Assembly: GCA_014529385.2 (NCBI GenBank)
Contig: CM043950.1
Span: forward strand, 69,124,935 to 69,188,934
Direction: 5' to 3'
Origin: Adiantum capillus-veneris
Lineage: Eukaryota; Streptophyta; Polypodiopsida; Polypodiales; Pteridaceae
DNA: 64,000 nucleotides
The notes below the pieces were generated by a model, which saw nothing but the letters and a program-made list of their open reading frames with translations, was not told the DNA's origin and ran no database searches. A program made the position numbers and the translations under genes. This document shows positions 42,674 to 52,994 of the stretch, in pieces; position 1 is the first letter of the stretch; every line of letters begins with the position of its first letter.

Positions 42674-43330
42674 GAGTTTGTGAGCAGTATGCTAGAAGGT
42701 CAAGTTTGATAGGCATAAGGCACAGGAATTGTTATAGCCTTTACCCATACCCACCCGCCCCTGGGAAAATATTGAAATGGATTTCATTTTTGATCTCTTG
42801 AGAACACAGAATGATCATGATGATTTTCCGATTACATGGCACATCTAAGACGATTGTCTCCGACAGAGACCTGAGATTTATGAGTTTGTTTTGGAAGGCA
42901 ATTTGGGAGAACATTGGCACGTGGTTGCAGTTCTTGTCATCGTTCCACTTGCAGACTGACGGGCAATCTGAGATTGCGAATTCAGTGGTTTTAGATTTAT
43001 TGAAGTCTTGTATCTCGGATCTGAAGACTCAATGGGAAAAGAACTTCCCTTTGGTGGAATTTGCCTACAATAACAAGATACACTCTTCGACGTGGAAGAC
43101 GCCATCTGAGATTGTTGAAAGTGCTGCGAAGGTTCGATCCTTCCTGGGCACGAAAGATTAGATATTTAAAGCGGATGAATATTCGCGAGATTTGGATACG
43201 GCTTTTGCCAAGGTTCGCGAGACTTTGCAGAAGTCTCAAGAACGACAGAAAAAGGCAGCGGATCGCCATCGTCGCGACTTGAAACTAAAGGAGGATGATT
43301 GGGTGCTCTTACGTTTTGAGAAGGCATGCC
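42674..43330 (+). pseudogene. pol: integrase of the family B derivative, two internal deletions
   Basis: Begins at EFVSS then VKFDRHKAQELL, a stop, and PLPIPTRPWENIEMDFIFDL (first Asp). About 105 bp are missing relative to the 27 kb copy between RTQNDHDD and RLHGTSK. SKTIVSDRDLRFMSLFWKAI (second Asp) and FHLQTDGQSEIANSVVLDLL (Glu) follow. A stop lies at 43159-43161 and another near 43333. Confidence 0.88.
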
Positions 43331-43374
43331 TATGAAAGAAAAAGGAAAAGGAGAGGCTTTTTCCAAAGCTTAGT

Positions 43375-43734
43375 ATGCGATACTACGGACCTTTCAAGAT
43401 CACTGAAAAGATAAATGATGTCTCCTTTCGATTGAAACTGCCAGATGCTTGGAGGATTCACAATGCATTCCATGTGAGTCTCTTGAAACCTTTTAAAGGT
43501 GATGTGCCTGATGATGGGGAGCCTGATGAGCAACCCGAACTGGAAGAAAACGAGGAGATCCTTGTTCCTGAACAGATTTTGGCACATAAGGATACGAAGA
43601 CTAAAGGTAAAGTCCAAAGGCGGTTCTTGGTTAAGTTCAAGAACTTTCCTGCATTTGATGCGGAGTGGATGGAGGAGGAGGAACTAGCAGATACTCCTCG
43701 GATTGTGAAACTTTACCTCGATGATTTGGTTTAG
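43375..43734 (+). pseudogene. pol: GPF/Y module and intact-looking chromodomain
   Basis: [20 protein letters not shown], then [16 protein letters not shown], and the chromodomain [19 protein letters not shown] with [20 protein letters not shown] and [13 protein letters not shown]. Unlike the 27.8 kb copy this module is a single uninterrupted frame ending in TAG at 43732-43734. Confidence 0.92.
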
Positions 43735-44318
43735 CATAGTCTACTCCGAACGGAACCCAGAAATTCAGCTTGGCCGAAGATCTGGTGCAGTGGATGCACA
43801 AGAGGGGAGTTACTTTGCTTCTTTGTCAACAGATGCCTTGATTTTGATCCTAAAGTCACTGATGTCTCTTTGAGCTTCAGGGATACTGAGAGCTGACAGT
43901 ATTCTGCTGGATGACTTTATGAAATGGAATTCCTGATAATGATACTGATTTGTTCTTGACTTCTTTTGAGTGCAAGAACTGATAGACGAAATGACTGCAG
44001 CATTTTGGTCTGATTGATCTCGAATAGACATGGTTGCAATAGGGGTTAGTCATCGGACATCAATGAGGTCCTGATTGGACCTAGATGTGATTGCTAGCTA
44101 CATTGCCGATAAATGATGGTCTAAGATCCGAATGAATGTTGAATGTCATGTGATGTCCTGTGATGTCGTGTGATGTGACTGTCGATTTGGTACATGTGCT
44201 AGATGTGTGGTCCTAGTACGTAGGTACTAACAGTCAGTGTCTGCTAAGACGGTTTATGGCTTTTGTCTATTTTGCAGGCGTAATCGCGGTCGATTACAAT
44301 GCTTTCAAGAGGGGGGTA

Positions 44319-44848
44319 TGTCACAAAGTGATGACGTGGCAACGGACAACAGAAACCCTAATTTATGCTAGAAACCCTAATTTTCGGAAATTGCAGAGGT
44401 GTATTTTTGTTAAAAATTTATTTATTTATAAATGAGGGATGCAAATCCTAGCTTTTTGCTATGCAAGGATTTTGGATGAGAGAAAGAGAGTTGAATTGCT
44501 TTATTTTAACTCTCATTGAGAGAGAGAGAGAATTTGCTTTTGCTTTCAAGCTTTTGGGGCTCTGCTTTTGGGCATCCCTTGTAACCTTTAAATTAGTGGT
44601 GAGGGCCTCACTTCTCAGAGCATCTGGATGCAGAGTCTGAGAGTGAAACCCGACCCACTCTCTTGTACTTTGAACTGATTAATACAAAAAGAAATACCGA
44701 AAGGGGCGCCAGTCTTTGGGGCCAATATCTCTAGGCACGGAACCCCGCCAGGCCAGTGCAAATCTATTGTGATCTGTGAATTGTTTTGAAGTGGTTATTT
44801 GATGTTGTCGCGATTGATTCTTGAGTTGGAGTGACCAAGTCTGTTACA
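44319..44848 (+). repeat. 3' LTR of the family B derivative
   Basis: 530 bp; diverged from the 21.9/28.8 kb LTRs in U3 but shares the tail with TAATACAAAAAGAAATACCG, GGGGCGCCAGTCTTTGGGG and the ending CAAGTCTGTTACA. A subfamily. Confidence 0.92.
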
Positions 44849-45629
44849 TAGTAGAAGAAGTTCGAGCGACTTGCAGTGCACCTTCTCAGCAAGACCGGGA
44901 GAGAGCCCTAGCGTTTTCAGCCAACAAGATTAGCCTAGCGATTTCTGTTGCAGATCAGCCTATCGTTTTCTGTTGCAGATCAGGCCTGGCGTTTGCAGTT
45001 TCCCGTCGCCAAATCAGCCAAGTCAAGTAGCGTTTTCAGTTTTCAGCCCTTAGCTTCGCAGATCTCATCTACCCGCAACAGATCCATGCCGCACTGTCAG
45101 ATCAGCCAGCGTTTCGAGTTTCAGCTCGCTATCTGCAGATTTCAGCATCTGCGTATTCAGCGTACCGTCGTCGCGTCGTCGCCATCGCCGTCCTCGCCGA
45201 CACAGTCTTAGTTCTCAGCAGAAAGTCAGCGTTTTCAGAAATTCAGCAGATCACCCCTAGCATTTTCAGTTTTCAGCCCGTCCTCGTCGTCGTCGTCATT
45301 GTTGTCGACATCGTCGGCAAGTCCATCGCATCTAGATCATTGTACCAGATTTGTGCAATCTATAGCACATACCTCTCTCGCCATAGAGAGGGGGGCCCTT
45401 GGAGGAGGGTTTGAGAACCGTCAAGTGTCGTCTTCTTCTGTCTCTCTCTCTCTCTCTCTCTCAGTCTCAACACTTTCATTCACAATAGCATTCACTTTGT
45501 TTGTGATCATTGCACTCTCTCTCTAAAGGAACAGAAGGCTCTCCCCTCCGTAAGTAAAAAGAACCCTTGAGCACAGTTCGGAGTACTCATGTTGAGCCAT
45601 ATCATCATTCATTTCCGTTGCACCTTACA
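44849..45629 (+). repeat. truncated 5' LTR, family A
   Basis: Starts inside the LTR at TAGTAGAAGAAG, corresponding to 49490 in another copy, directly after the family B LTR. Contains the GCGTTTT block (44905-45260), the GTCGTC tract (45283-45320) and the end TGCACCTTACA. Confidence 0.9.
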
Positions 45630-45630
45630 T

Positions 45631-45642
45631 TGGTATCAGAGC
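45631..45642 (+). other. primer-binding site, family A derivative
   Basis: TGGTATCAGAGC, perfect initiator-Met type, one base after the LTR. Confidence 0.95.
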
Positions 45643-45924
45643 TTTGATAGTGTTCTGTATCACTCAAGGAAAGAACCACAAGAAGTTTTTTGCTTGTTGC
45701 AGTCTCGCGTAACCAAAGTCCACTTGGGCGTGTTGACTCCTAATCGTGTTTTTGAAGAGTGGCAGGTAAACTAGGAAAGAAGGGCTTGTCCAACCTCCCT
45801 TGTTCCTCTTTTCACTCATTGAGAGCGGACCGTGCACTTAACGGCCGGCCAATCAACGTGAGGTGGGAAAAAGCAACTTTGGTGTGAGCGCAAGGCCGTC
45901 AAGGGGTGCGCCCGCAGGGAAGAG

Positions 45925-47606
45925 TTGAGCTCGGGTAAGAGAAAAGCCTTCCCAAACACCGATTGCAAGCTAAGAACTCAAGAAGCTCAAGAACTCAAGA
46001 ACCTCAAGAATTCAAGAACCATCAAGAATCTCAGTGTATGGTCATCACCTGAAGCGGAATGGATACTTTACATCGTCTCTTCTCTCTCAGGATGTGATAT
46101 GATTTTGGGCATTCGATGGTTTCGTGATGCTAACCCTCTCATTGATTGGGAGGCTAACATCAATGCAAAAAGTGATTCTCCCATTGTCATTCATGGAGAG
46201 GACATTGTTCATTCTTCATCTCTCATTGCTAATATGCAGGACAAGATTGAACGGATTCATGAGAAAGAGACTCTCTCAGTCTCTTTTTCTCCAAAGCATG
46301 ACACACAGGATTTGCATGATGATAAGCATGATGATGATTTGAATGACAATGATTTGCATGATTCTGATAAGCATGATGATTTGAATCAGTGTGACATAAA
46401 AACGCGTTTCATGCAGATGAAACCCCGAAACCCCAAAACCTATGAAACGTTTTGCCGAAACGCATGAAACGGAGAGGCAGTTTTTATGAAACATTCAAAA
46501 TTGGGGCTTTATTTCCAGAAACTTTATTCAATAGAAGTACTTTGCTAAATGAATCAATGATGCATCAGTTATGATTCATGAAACTAGTGGCTGTGTTTTA
46601 ACTTTCATCAATACTGAACATCTCTTTGATCGTGCTCGCTTGAAGTCGCTTCTAAGCAGTGAGCACGTCTCTCTCTCTCTCTCTCTCTTGTGGACATTAA
46701 AGTCTAGAGTCGTGTGCATTGTGTGCTACATTGTATACATATTTATCATATTTTATTAATATATAATTTAATGTCGTTTATGAAACCTGTTTCATGTTTT
46801 TGACGCTATGAAACGAAACGTTTCAAAACCTCGAAACCTCGAAACGACCGAAACCACGAAACGTTTCATGTCACATTGATTTGAATGATAATGACAAGCA
46901 TGATGATTTACATGAAGATGATGTGTTAGTTGATGCTTTTTCTAGCGAAGCTAACCTCGTTGCAGATTCGATCAATCACGAAGGATCCATCTTGGCTCTC
47001 GAGCCTAGGTCCAAAGAACCCCTTCAAGAAGAACCGATCTTTGCTCTCGAGCCTAGGTCCAAAGAACCCTCACAGGAAGTATTATGTGTTCGCATGATTG
47101 ATACGCAAGCATTGTTCGAGTGTTTCATTCGTGATCGTTTCTTGTATTTTAGTCAGTGTCTTTATGTGATCCCTTTTCCGAGGCATGACATATTGTACGT
47201 TGAGCACGTTTCACTCATGAATGAGCACGAATGTATGCGGATTTTTCATGAAAAGTTGAAAGGTATGTATGTAAGGAAGTCACATTCCATGTCACTTCCT
47301 CGGCATGACACATTCGTAGAAAGAGCTCATGAAAGTATGAGCACCAAGCATGGGCATTTCCGTTGTGAATTGCCACAGTTGATTGCTCTAGATCAAAAGA
47401 GAAAGATTCGATCTCATTGTTTGCATGTATTTGGTGAACGGTTTGTCACTCCGTCTCTATGTTCATCTACATTGCATACACAGTCTTTAGAGAAGACAAG
47501 ATTTTTTCCAGTCACTTTACATGGAATAGGTATGTTCATGGTTTTGTGTTGGAAATGGGTTCAAGAATTTTCAGCCATGGAGTTCTTGACGAAGAAAGAA
47601 GCATGA
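45925..47606 (+). CDS. unidentified ORF of the family A derivative, interrupted by a MITE
   Basis: The first part (45925-46386) starts in the leader, passes SVWSSPEAEWILY (family A gag start region in another frame), and joins a protease remnant CDMILGIRWFRDANPLIDWE comparable to the 53.8 kb copy. A histidine/aspartate-rich repeat follows (HDDLNDNDLHDSDKHDDLN). The MITE lies at 46387-46878; the same frame resumes at 46887 with DNDKHDDLHEDD and runs to 47606 without a stop. That part has a 16-residue direct repeat (ALEPRSKEP twice), two related RHD-containing segments (FPRHDILYVEH and LPRHDTFVERA), and ends in FLTKKEA. I do not recognise the 47080-47560 part; it could be derived from gag, or be a captured sequence. 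Confidence 0.55.
46387..46878. mobile_element. 492-bp hAT-type MITE
   Basis: Imperfect terminal inverted repeats CAGTGTGACAT (left) and CAATGTGACAT (right, inward), flanked by a perfect 8-bp target duplication ATTTGAAT at 46379-46386 and 46879-46886. Subterminal parts on both sides are packed with GAAAC/GTTTC motifs, as in many hAT ends. The interior is AT-rich with a (CT)n tract at 46668-46690. No transposase. Confidence 0.9.
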
Positions 47607-47639
47607 CTCCACGAAGTTGAAGCATTGAAGATGACTTTG

Positions 47640-47819
47640 TCGCTTTCGGCGCGGCCCAAAGAAGCAGGCGTTGCAGACCTTTATGAAGTTCAAGTACGGC
47701 ACGACCCACACATATGAGTGGGACGGCGAAGAGTCCCTTCCAGGATTCCGGATGCTATTGGCGATCTCCCTTGACGCCATACAGTTCGGTACCAGTACCT
47801 CACTTTGAAAAGGAGAGAA
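47640..47819 (+). pseudogene. pol: chromodomain-type tail of family A
   Basis: In a frame different from the preceding ORF, RRGPKKQALQTF, MKFKYGTTHTYEWDGEESL and QFGTSTSL read as the chromodomain-type C-terminus seen also at 32925-33155. It ends with TGA shortly before the purine tract and LTR. Confidence 0.75.
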
Positions 47820-49116
47820 TGTCACGTGACACATCCAACCCTATGTGTCCGTTGACAAGCTACAGCATGATCAGGGTTCAGTCAGTCCAATCAGTCTAGA
47901 TTAGCAGTGATCTGGCACTTTTGTGAGTCTATTCGTAGACCGTGCATGCCCAATCACTTAGTGTAGATGCATATCCTCTGGTTGCACACAGCATGATCAT
48001 CAATATTCCCATCAGAATCCATCAGAATCAGTCAGGGGAATTTTCCAATCTATTTAGCCTATTTTATCTATTTTTGGCATTTTTCACTTATTAATTTAAG
48101 TGACTTTCCAACAAAAGTAGCTAGGACAATTTTGCTAAGTTTGTATATAAGCAAACTAGAGCTAGCACTATTTGGCAGAAGAGGCAACAGGAGCCAAGCT
48201 TAGTAGGCAACTTCTGAGCAAGACAAAGACCTTGGCGGTTTCCCCCACTAAGCAAGAAGGACCTCCCTTAGCGTTTTTCAACAAGAACCATCGCCAGCCA
48301 TCCTCATCATTGGCGTTTTGCAACAGCACATCATCACCATATCAGCATTGCCTAGCGTTTTGCATCAATATGTCATCGCGAGCAGAAGACCACAGAAGCT
48401 ATCGTTTTTGTTCCGCTTCAGCTAGCGTTTTTGACAAGACAACAGGCCAGCGTTTTTGGAAATGCTAAACCGTAGCGTTTTGGATTTCCCCAACGTTTGC
48501 AGACTCCAGCCTTTACAGCCTTCAGCCCGGCGATTTTCAGCATTAGAAGACCTGCAAGATCAGCCATAAAGAAGTAGCAGATTCAGCCCGGTAAGACCAT
48601 CAGTTTTCAGCCTTAAGAGACCTCAGTGTTCAGCCCTAAACCTGCAGATTTTCAGCGACAAAGAACCACAGAAACAGCCCCAAAAATCAGCGTTTTTGGA
48701 CCTGCAGCAGATTTCAGCCCATAGCGTTTTTGGACAGCAGTAGAAAGATTGCAGATTTCAGCCCTTAGGTCGACTTCGTCATCACAGTCGTCATCGTCGA
48801 CTTAGCCTAGACTTGCATCAGTCTCATGCATACCATTTGTACCAGATTGTGCAATCATAAGTAGACCACTCTCGTCGGCGAGAGTGGGGCCTTCTGAGGA
48901 GGGTTTTACAACGTCTCTGGTGTCGTATTCTCTTCTCTATCTCTCAGTCTCATACACTTTCACGCACAGTGTCCATTCACTTTGTTTGTGTCCATTGCAC
49001 ACTCTCTCATTAAGAATGGAAGGCTCTCCCTTCCATAAGAACAAAAGGAACCTTGAGCACAGTTCGGAGCACTCATCTTGAGCAAAGCGCAAATATTCAT
49101 TCCGTTGCACCTAACA
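47820..49116 (+). repeat. family A LTR, complete (3' LTR)
   Basis: 1297 bp, TGTCACGTGACA to TGCACCTAACA. TATATAA at 48144-48150. About eleven GCGTTTT-type motifs between 48230 and 48730, GTCGTCATCGTCG tract near 48780. The LTR is followed directly by RT coding sequence, not by a target duplication. Confidence 0.93.
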
Positions 49117-49173
49117 GTTGATTACAGGGCTTTGAACAAGATGACCGTCAAGAATAAGTTTCCGATGCCTTGC
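49117..49173 (+). pseudogene. pol: 57-bp RT fragment between two family A LTRs
   Basis: Encodes [18 protein letters not shown], the same RT block as in the minus-strand copy near 53340. It abuts the end of one LTR and the start of the next. Confidence 0.9.
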
Positions 49174-50161
49174 TGTCACGTGCATATCTAACCCTATGTA
49201 CATGTGGACAAGCTACTTCATGACAAGGGTTCAGTTAGCTTAGGAAGTGTTCTGGCACCTTTGTGAGTTTGTTTGCAGGCCATGCATGTCCAGGCACTTA
49301 AGAGTAGATGCATATCCTCTGGTTGCACACAGCATGATCATCAGCATTACCATCAGATTTCATCAGGAGCATTTTACAGTGCACAGAACCTATTTTACCC
49401 ATCTTTCACTTATTTTTAATAAGTGACTTTGTTGGGAAACTGGGTAGGGCAATTTGGCCAAGCTACTATATAAGAAAACTAGTGCTAGCACTTTCTAGTA
49501 GAAGAGGCAGCAGAGACCCAGTTGTCTGGCAATGCACCTTCTGAGCAAGACCCCCGGCGGAACAACTTAGCGTTTTCAACCATCAAGAAAGGCCAGCGTT
49601 TTTCAGCCATTGCAGATCAGCCCCAGCGTTTTGCAGATTCACAGTAGATTCCCCTAGCGTTTTTGCAACAGACAACAGATCAACCTAGCGTTTTTGCATT
49701 TGCAGAATACCATTAGCATTAGCGTTTTGCATTTTTAGCAGTCAGACTCCGTATCGCAACCCCCAAACCTCGTAGATCTCACCTTCCTGCAGCAAATCCT
49801 TGCTGCACGGTCAGATCAACCAGCGTTTGCAGATTCAGACCGCTGTTTGCAGATTTCAGCGACATCGTCGGCAAGACCATTGCATTTAGGCCATTGTAGA
49901 GATTTGTGCAATCAATAGCAAAAACTTCTCTCGCCATCGAGAGAGGGGCCCTTGGAGGAGGGTTTGACAACTTTTCTGGTGTCGTATTCTTCTCTCTCTT
50001 TCTCTCAGTCTCAGCCTTGATTCACAATGTTTACCACTTTGTTTGTGATCATTTGCACTCTCTCACTAAAGAAACGGAAGGCTCTCCCTTCCGTAAGTAA
50101 AAGGAACCCTTTAGCACTCATCTTGAGCAAAGTTCAACATTCACTTCCTCTGCACCTTACA
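49174..50161 (+). repeat. family A LTR (5' LTR of a second plus-strand copy)
   Basis: 988 bp, TGTCACGTGCATATC to TGCACCTTACA, TATATAA at about 49469. Seven or so GCGTTTT motifs between 49565 and 49830. Confidence 0.93.
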
Positions 50162-50162
50162 T

Positions 50163-50174
50163 TGGTATCAGAGC
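50163..50174 (+). other. primer-binding site, family A
   Basis: TGGTATCAGAGC, perfect, one base after the LTR. Confidence 0.95.
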
Positions 50175-50598
50175 TTTGGCAGTGTTCTGTATTACTCTAG
50201 GAAAGAACCACAAGAATTTTTTTTGCTTGTTGCAGTCGCACGTAACCCAAGTCCACTTGGGCGTGTCGATTCCTAATCGTGTTTTTGAAGAGTGACAGGA
50301 AACCCAAGAAAGAAGGGCTTGTCCAGCCTTCCCTTGTTTCTCTTTTTCACTCATTGAGAGTGGACCGTGCACTTAGCGGCCGGCCAATTGATGTGAGGTA
50401 GAAAAAAGAAACCTTGGTGTGAGCGCAAGACCGCCAAGGGGTACGCCCGCGGGAAAGAGAAAAGCTCGGGTAAGAGAAGATCCTTCTCTAACACACAGAT
50501 TGCAAGCTAAAGAAGAACCTCAAGAACCTTAAGAACCTCAAGAACTCAAGACCCTCAAGAACCCAAGAACCCAATAACCACAACAACCCAAGTTCCTC

Positions 50599-51051
50599 AT
50601 GAACTTAAGAACCCAAGACTTCAGTGTATGGTCATCACCCGAAGCGGAATGGATACTTCGCATGGAGGTGATGAGCATGGAAGTGGCGAAGAAATTTTTT
50701 TCCCATCGGGAGGTTTTTTCGACCCCTTCCCCATCTACGCCAAGGATTGCACCAAATCCTATGGAGGCTTTGGTCAAGACGATGATGGACATGATGATAC
50801 AACAAGAAGCGCAATGCGCTGCCTTGGAGCGCGAGCGCGAAGAAAGAAAGGCAGAATTTGATCGTGAACGCGAAGAAAGAATGGCAACCTTAGAGTGTGA
50901 GCGCGAGCAAGTACGCTTGGTGGCCGAAGAAAGAAAAAAAGAATTGAATCGCAAGCGCGAAGAAAGAAAAGCAGAATTGGATCGCAAGCGCAAAGAAAGA
51001 AAGGCCGACTTGAAATGTGAGTGCATGAGTGATTTTATTCAATCTAGGTAA
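50599..51051 (+). pseudogene. gag: gag N-terminus, family A, frameshifted and truncated
   Basis: The proper start is MVITRSGMDTSHGGDEHGSG at 50628; the frame shifts in the T-run near 50700. The other frame then carries TPSPSTPRIAPNPMEALVK, TMMDMMIQQEAQC and a long charged helix (EREREERKAEFDREREERMA and similar), a predicted coiled coil. The leader before it is full of AAGAACC units (50510-50610). The element stops near 51050, where the inverted copy begins. Confidence 0.85.
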
Positions 51052-51175
51052 TCTGTAACAAGGGAGTGGAGTGACTCCCCTCTTGTGCAGCACGCACTAC
51101 ACCAGATACAACCACCTGATTCAATGTGCGCTTAAGGAATAGACACTGCTAAAGTCTCAAGTTACAACTCTAATA
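51052..51175. other. junction between inverted family A copies
   Basis: Short sequence with no recognised feature linking the plus-strand gag fragment to the minus-strand element. Confidence 0.5.
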
Positions 51176-51650
51176 TTAAGCAGAATTTGCAAAGTTCTTC
51201 TCCATCCACTTTGCATGGAGAGCGGGAAAGTTCCTGCCCTTGAACAAATTATTTAGCTTACTATTTTGTTCTTTTTCTTGTGCCTCGAGACCTGATGGTA
51301 GAGTTACCCAGAACGCAGAACGGGAACGGCGGTACACTCCATGTGGAATGGCGGAACGGCAAAGGTCGAGAACCGGAATGGCGTGCCATAAAAACACCCA
51401 AATAATGCAATTTTTAGCGTTATGTGCTTGAATACAAGTACTATTAGAGTTCTTTGACTCAATTACTCATAGGAAACTCGACTTGAAGACCTTTAACCTT
51501 ACTATGACTTGATTGCGTCGTTAACTGCAATTTCATTGAAACCTCATTTATCTTTTTAATGACTGGAAATGGACCATACATCCTAAAAGACAACTTGGGA
51601 CACTTCTTTCCAACTTGCTTAAGACGTTGCTTCTTGATTTTTAAATACAC
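51176..51650 (-). pseudogene. pol: GPF/Y module and chromodomain-like tail, family A
   Basis: YLKIKKQRLKQVGKKCPK and MYGPFPVIKKINEVSMKLQL are the integrase C-terminal module. After a diverged stretch, KLNNLFKGRNFPALHAKWME (51290-51200) resembles the second half of a chromodomain. Frames are broken between the two. Confidence 0.75.
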
Positions 51651-51724
51651 CCAATCCCCTTCCTTGATCGAAACTTCCTGACGATGCTTATTAGCCTGCC
51701 GTGAATAAGATTCCTGAGCCTTGC

Positions 51725-52270
51725 TTAGCCAAGCTTTACACTCTCAGAAATCTCATCCAATGACTGACTTTCAGCATTGGCATCAGGTATTTGACTGACC
51801 AAGTGAGTCAAAAGTGACTGGAATGGACGGCCAAAAGCTGTCTCATACGGAGTTCGACCAATGGTAGAGGAAAAAGAGTGATTCAAAATAGCCTGGACCA
51901 ATGGGAGATAGAGCTCCCACTGAGACTGCTGATCATGAACATATGACTTTAAAACATCAAAAGCCAACTGATTGTAAATCTCTGTCTGACCATTTGACTG
52001 TGGATGAAAAGCCGATGAAAAATTCAACATAGTGCCAAAATTTTGAAAGAGTGCGCGCCAAAAATTGGACGTGATGCAATATGGTTGGCCTGAGAGAGGA
52101 CAACACACATAAACTTGACGAAAATACAACAAACCATAACGAATGAGATAGTTGCTTGGCCCTTGGGAAGCAAGAGCCTGCAACCATTGTTTATTAAACT
52201 CGGAATCCGCATATTGGTTCTTCATGCTGTCGAGACACACCCTGAATAGAAATTGTGGATCTTGACTCAA
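51725..52270 (-). pseudogene. pol: integrase of family A, first two catalytic Asp deleted
   Basis: Starts with the linker QDPQFLFRVCLDSMKNQYAD, then the zinc-domain approach LIRYGLLYFR. Near 52080 it jumps from LSGQPYCITS to NFWRALFQNFGTMLNFSSAF, losing most of the HHCC domain and the part of the core with both Asp. HPQSNGQTEIYNQL retains the Glu; LPLVQAILNHSFSSTIGRTP and YETAFGRPFQSLLTH follow. Confidence 0.88.
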
Positions 52271-52994
52271 GAGCCAAAATTTGTCCTTTGCGACTCAACG
52301 CATCTGCAACAGGGTTAGCTTTTCCAGGCACATACTCAATCAAATCTCCAAATTGCTCAAAAAATTGTGACCACCGTGCTTGGCGATCACTCCAATGTGC
52401 ACTAGGCATAGATTGGAGCCACTTGAGGGCTTGATGATTTGTGCGAACTGTAAACTCTCTACCATACAGAATATGCTTCCAATGCTTAAGAGAGTGAATG
52501 ACAAACAAAAGTTCTTTATCATAAATTGAATAGTTCTTTTTTGCACTATTGAGCTTCCGGCTAAGGAAAGCTATAGGACGACCATGCTGCTGAAGCACAG
52601 CGCCGATGGCGACATTGCTCGCATCCGTCCATACCTCAAAGGGGTCAAGAGGCAAGGATAAGACACGATGCTTTTGCACCGCAACCTTGAGAGCTGCGAA
52701 AGCCTCAATGGCTGCTTCGGGCAAGTCTACGCGTTGACGGCGAGTCTTTACCCCTTTCAAAACATCAGTCATAGGTGCGGCAATGCGTGCAAAATTCTCT
52801 ATTTGCGAACTATATGCTTGACATAAACCAAGAAAAGAACGCACATCATATGCAGTTTTGGGCAATTCCCAATTACGTATCTGTTCCACCCTCAGGGGGT
52901 CTAGCTTGACGCCTTCTGCAGAAATGATATAACCTAGATCAGTAACTTCAGTGAGAAAAAACGCAGATTTCTTAGCTGCAATGTACATTGACAC
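52194..52994 (-). pseudogene. pol: RT connection and RNase H, family A
   Basis: Uninterrupted 266-residue frame. AAKKSAFFLTEVTDLGYIIS, RSFLGLCQAYSSQIENFARI, WTDASNVAIGAVLQQHG (first Asp), YDKELLFVIHSLKHWKHILY (Glu), then TVRTNHQALKW, where the third catalytic Asp of TDH is Asn. WSDRQARWSQFFEQFGDLIE and VADALSRKG complete the domain. Confidence 0.92.

Larger units (their letters stand above)
41790..44848 (+). mobile_element. family B deletion derivative: gag-integrase-chromodomain with 3' LTR
   Basis: Gag (41790-42640), integrase (about 42674-43330), chromodomain (43375-43734), 3' region with purine tract AAGAGGGGGGTA, and 3' LTR 44319-44848 (530 bp, TGTCACAAAG...GTTACA). Protease, RT and RNase H are absent, as are the 5' LTR and PBS. 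After the LTR the sequence is a family A LTR cut in its U3/R. Confidence 0.9.
44849..49116 (+). mobile_element. family A derivative with an unfamiliar ORF in place of RT-RNase H-integrase
   Basis: Truncated 5' LTR 44849-45629, PBS 45631-45642, leader, a long ORF 45925-47606 split by a MITE, a chromodomain-type remnant 47640-47810, purine tract AAAAGGAGAGAA and complete LTR 47820-49116. No RT, RNase H or integrase is present, so it could only have moved with proteins from another element. Confidence 0.85.

Noticed and set aside
47085-47560. Unknown ORF segment as an env-like protein
   Set aside because: It precedes a chromodomain-type tail, lacks an obvious signal peptide or membrane anchor, and is in frame with a protease remnant, so I left it unassigned.
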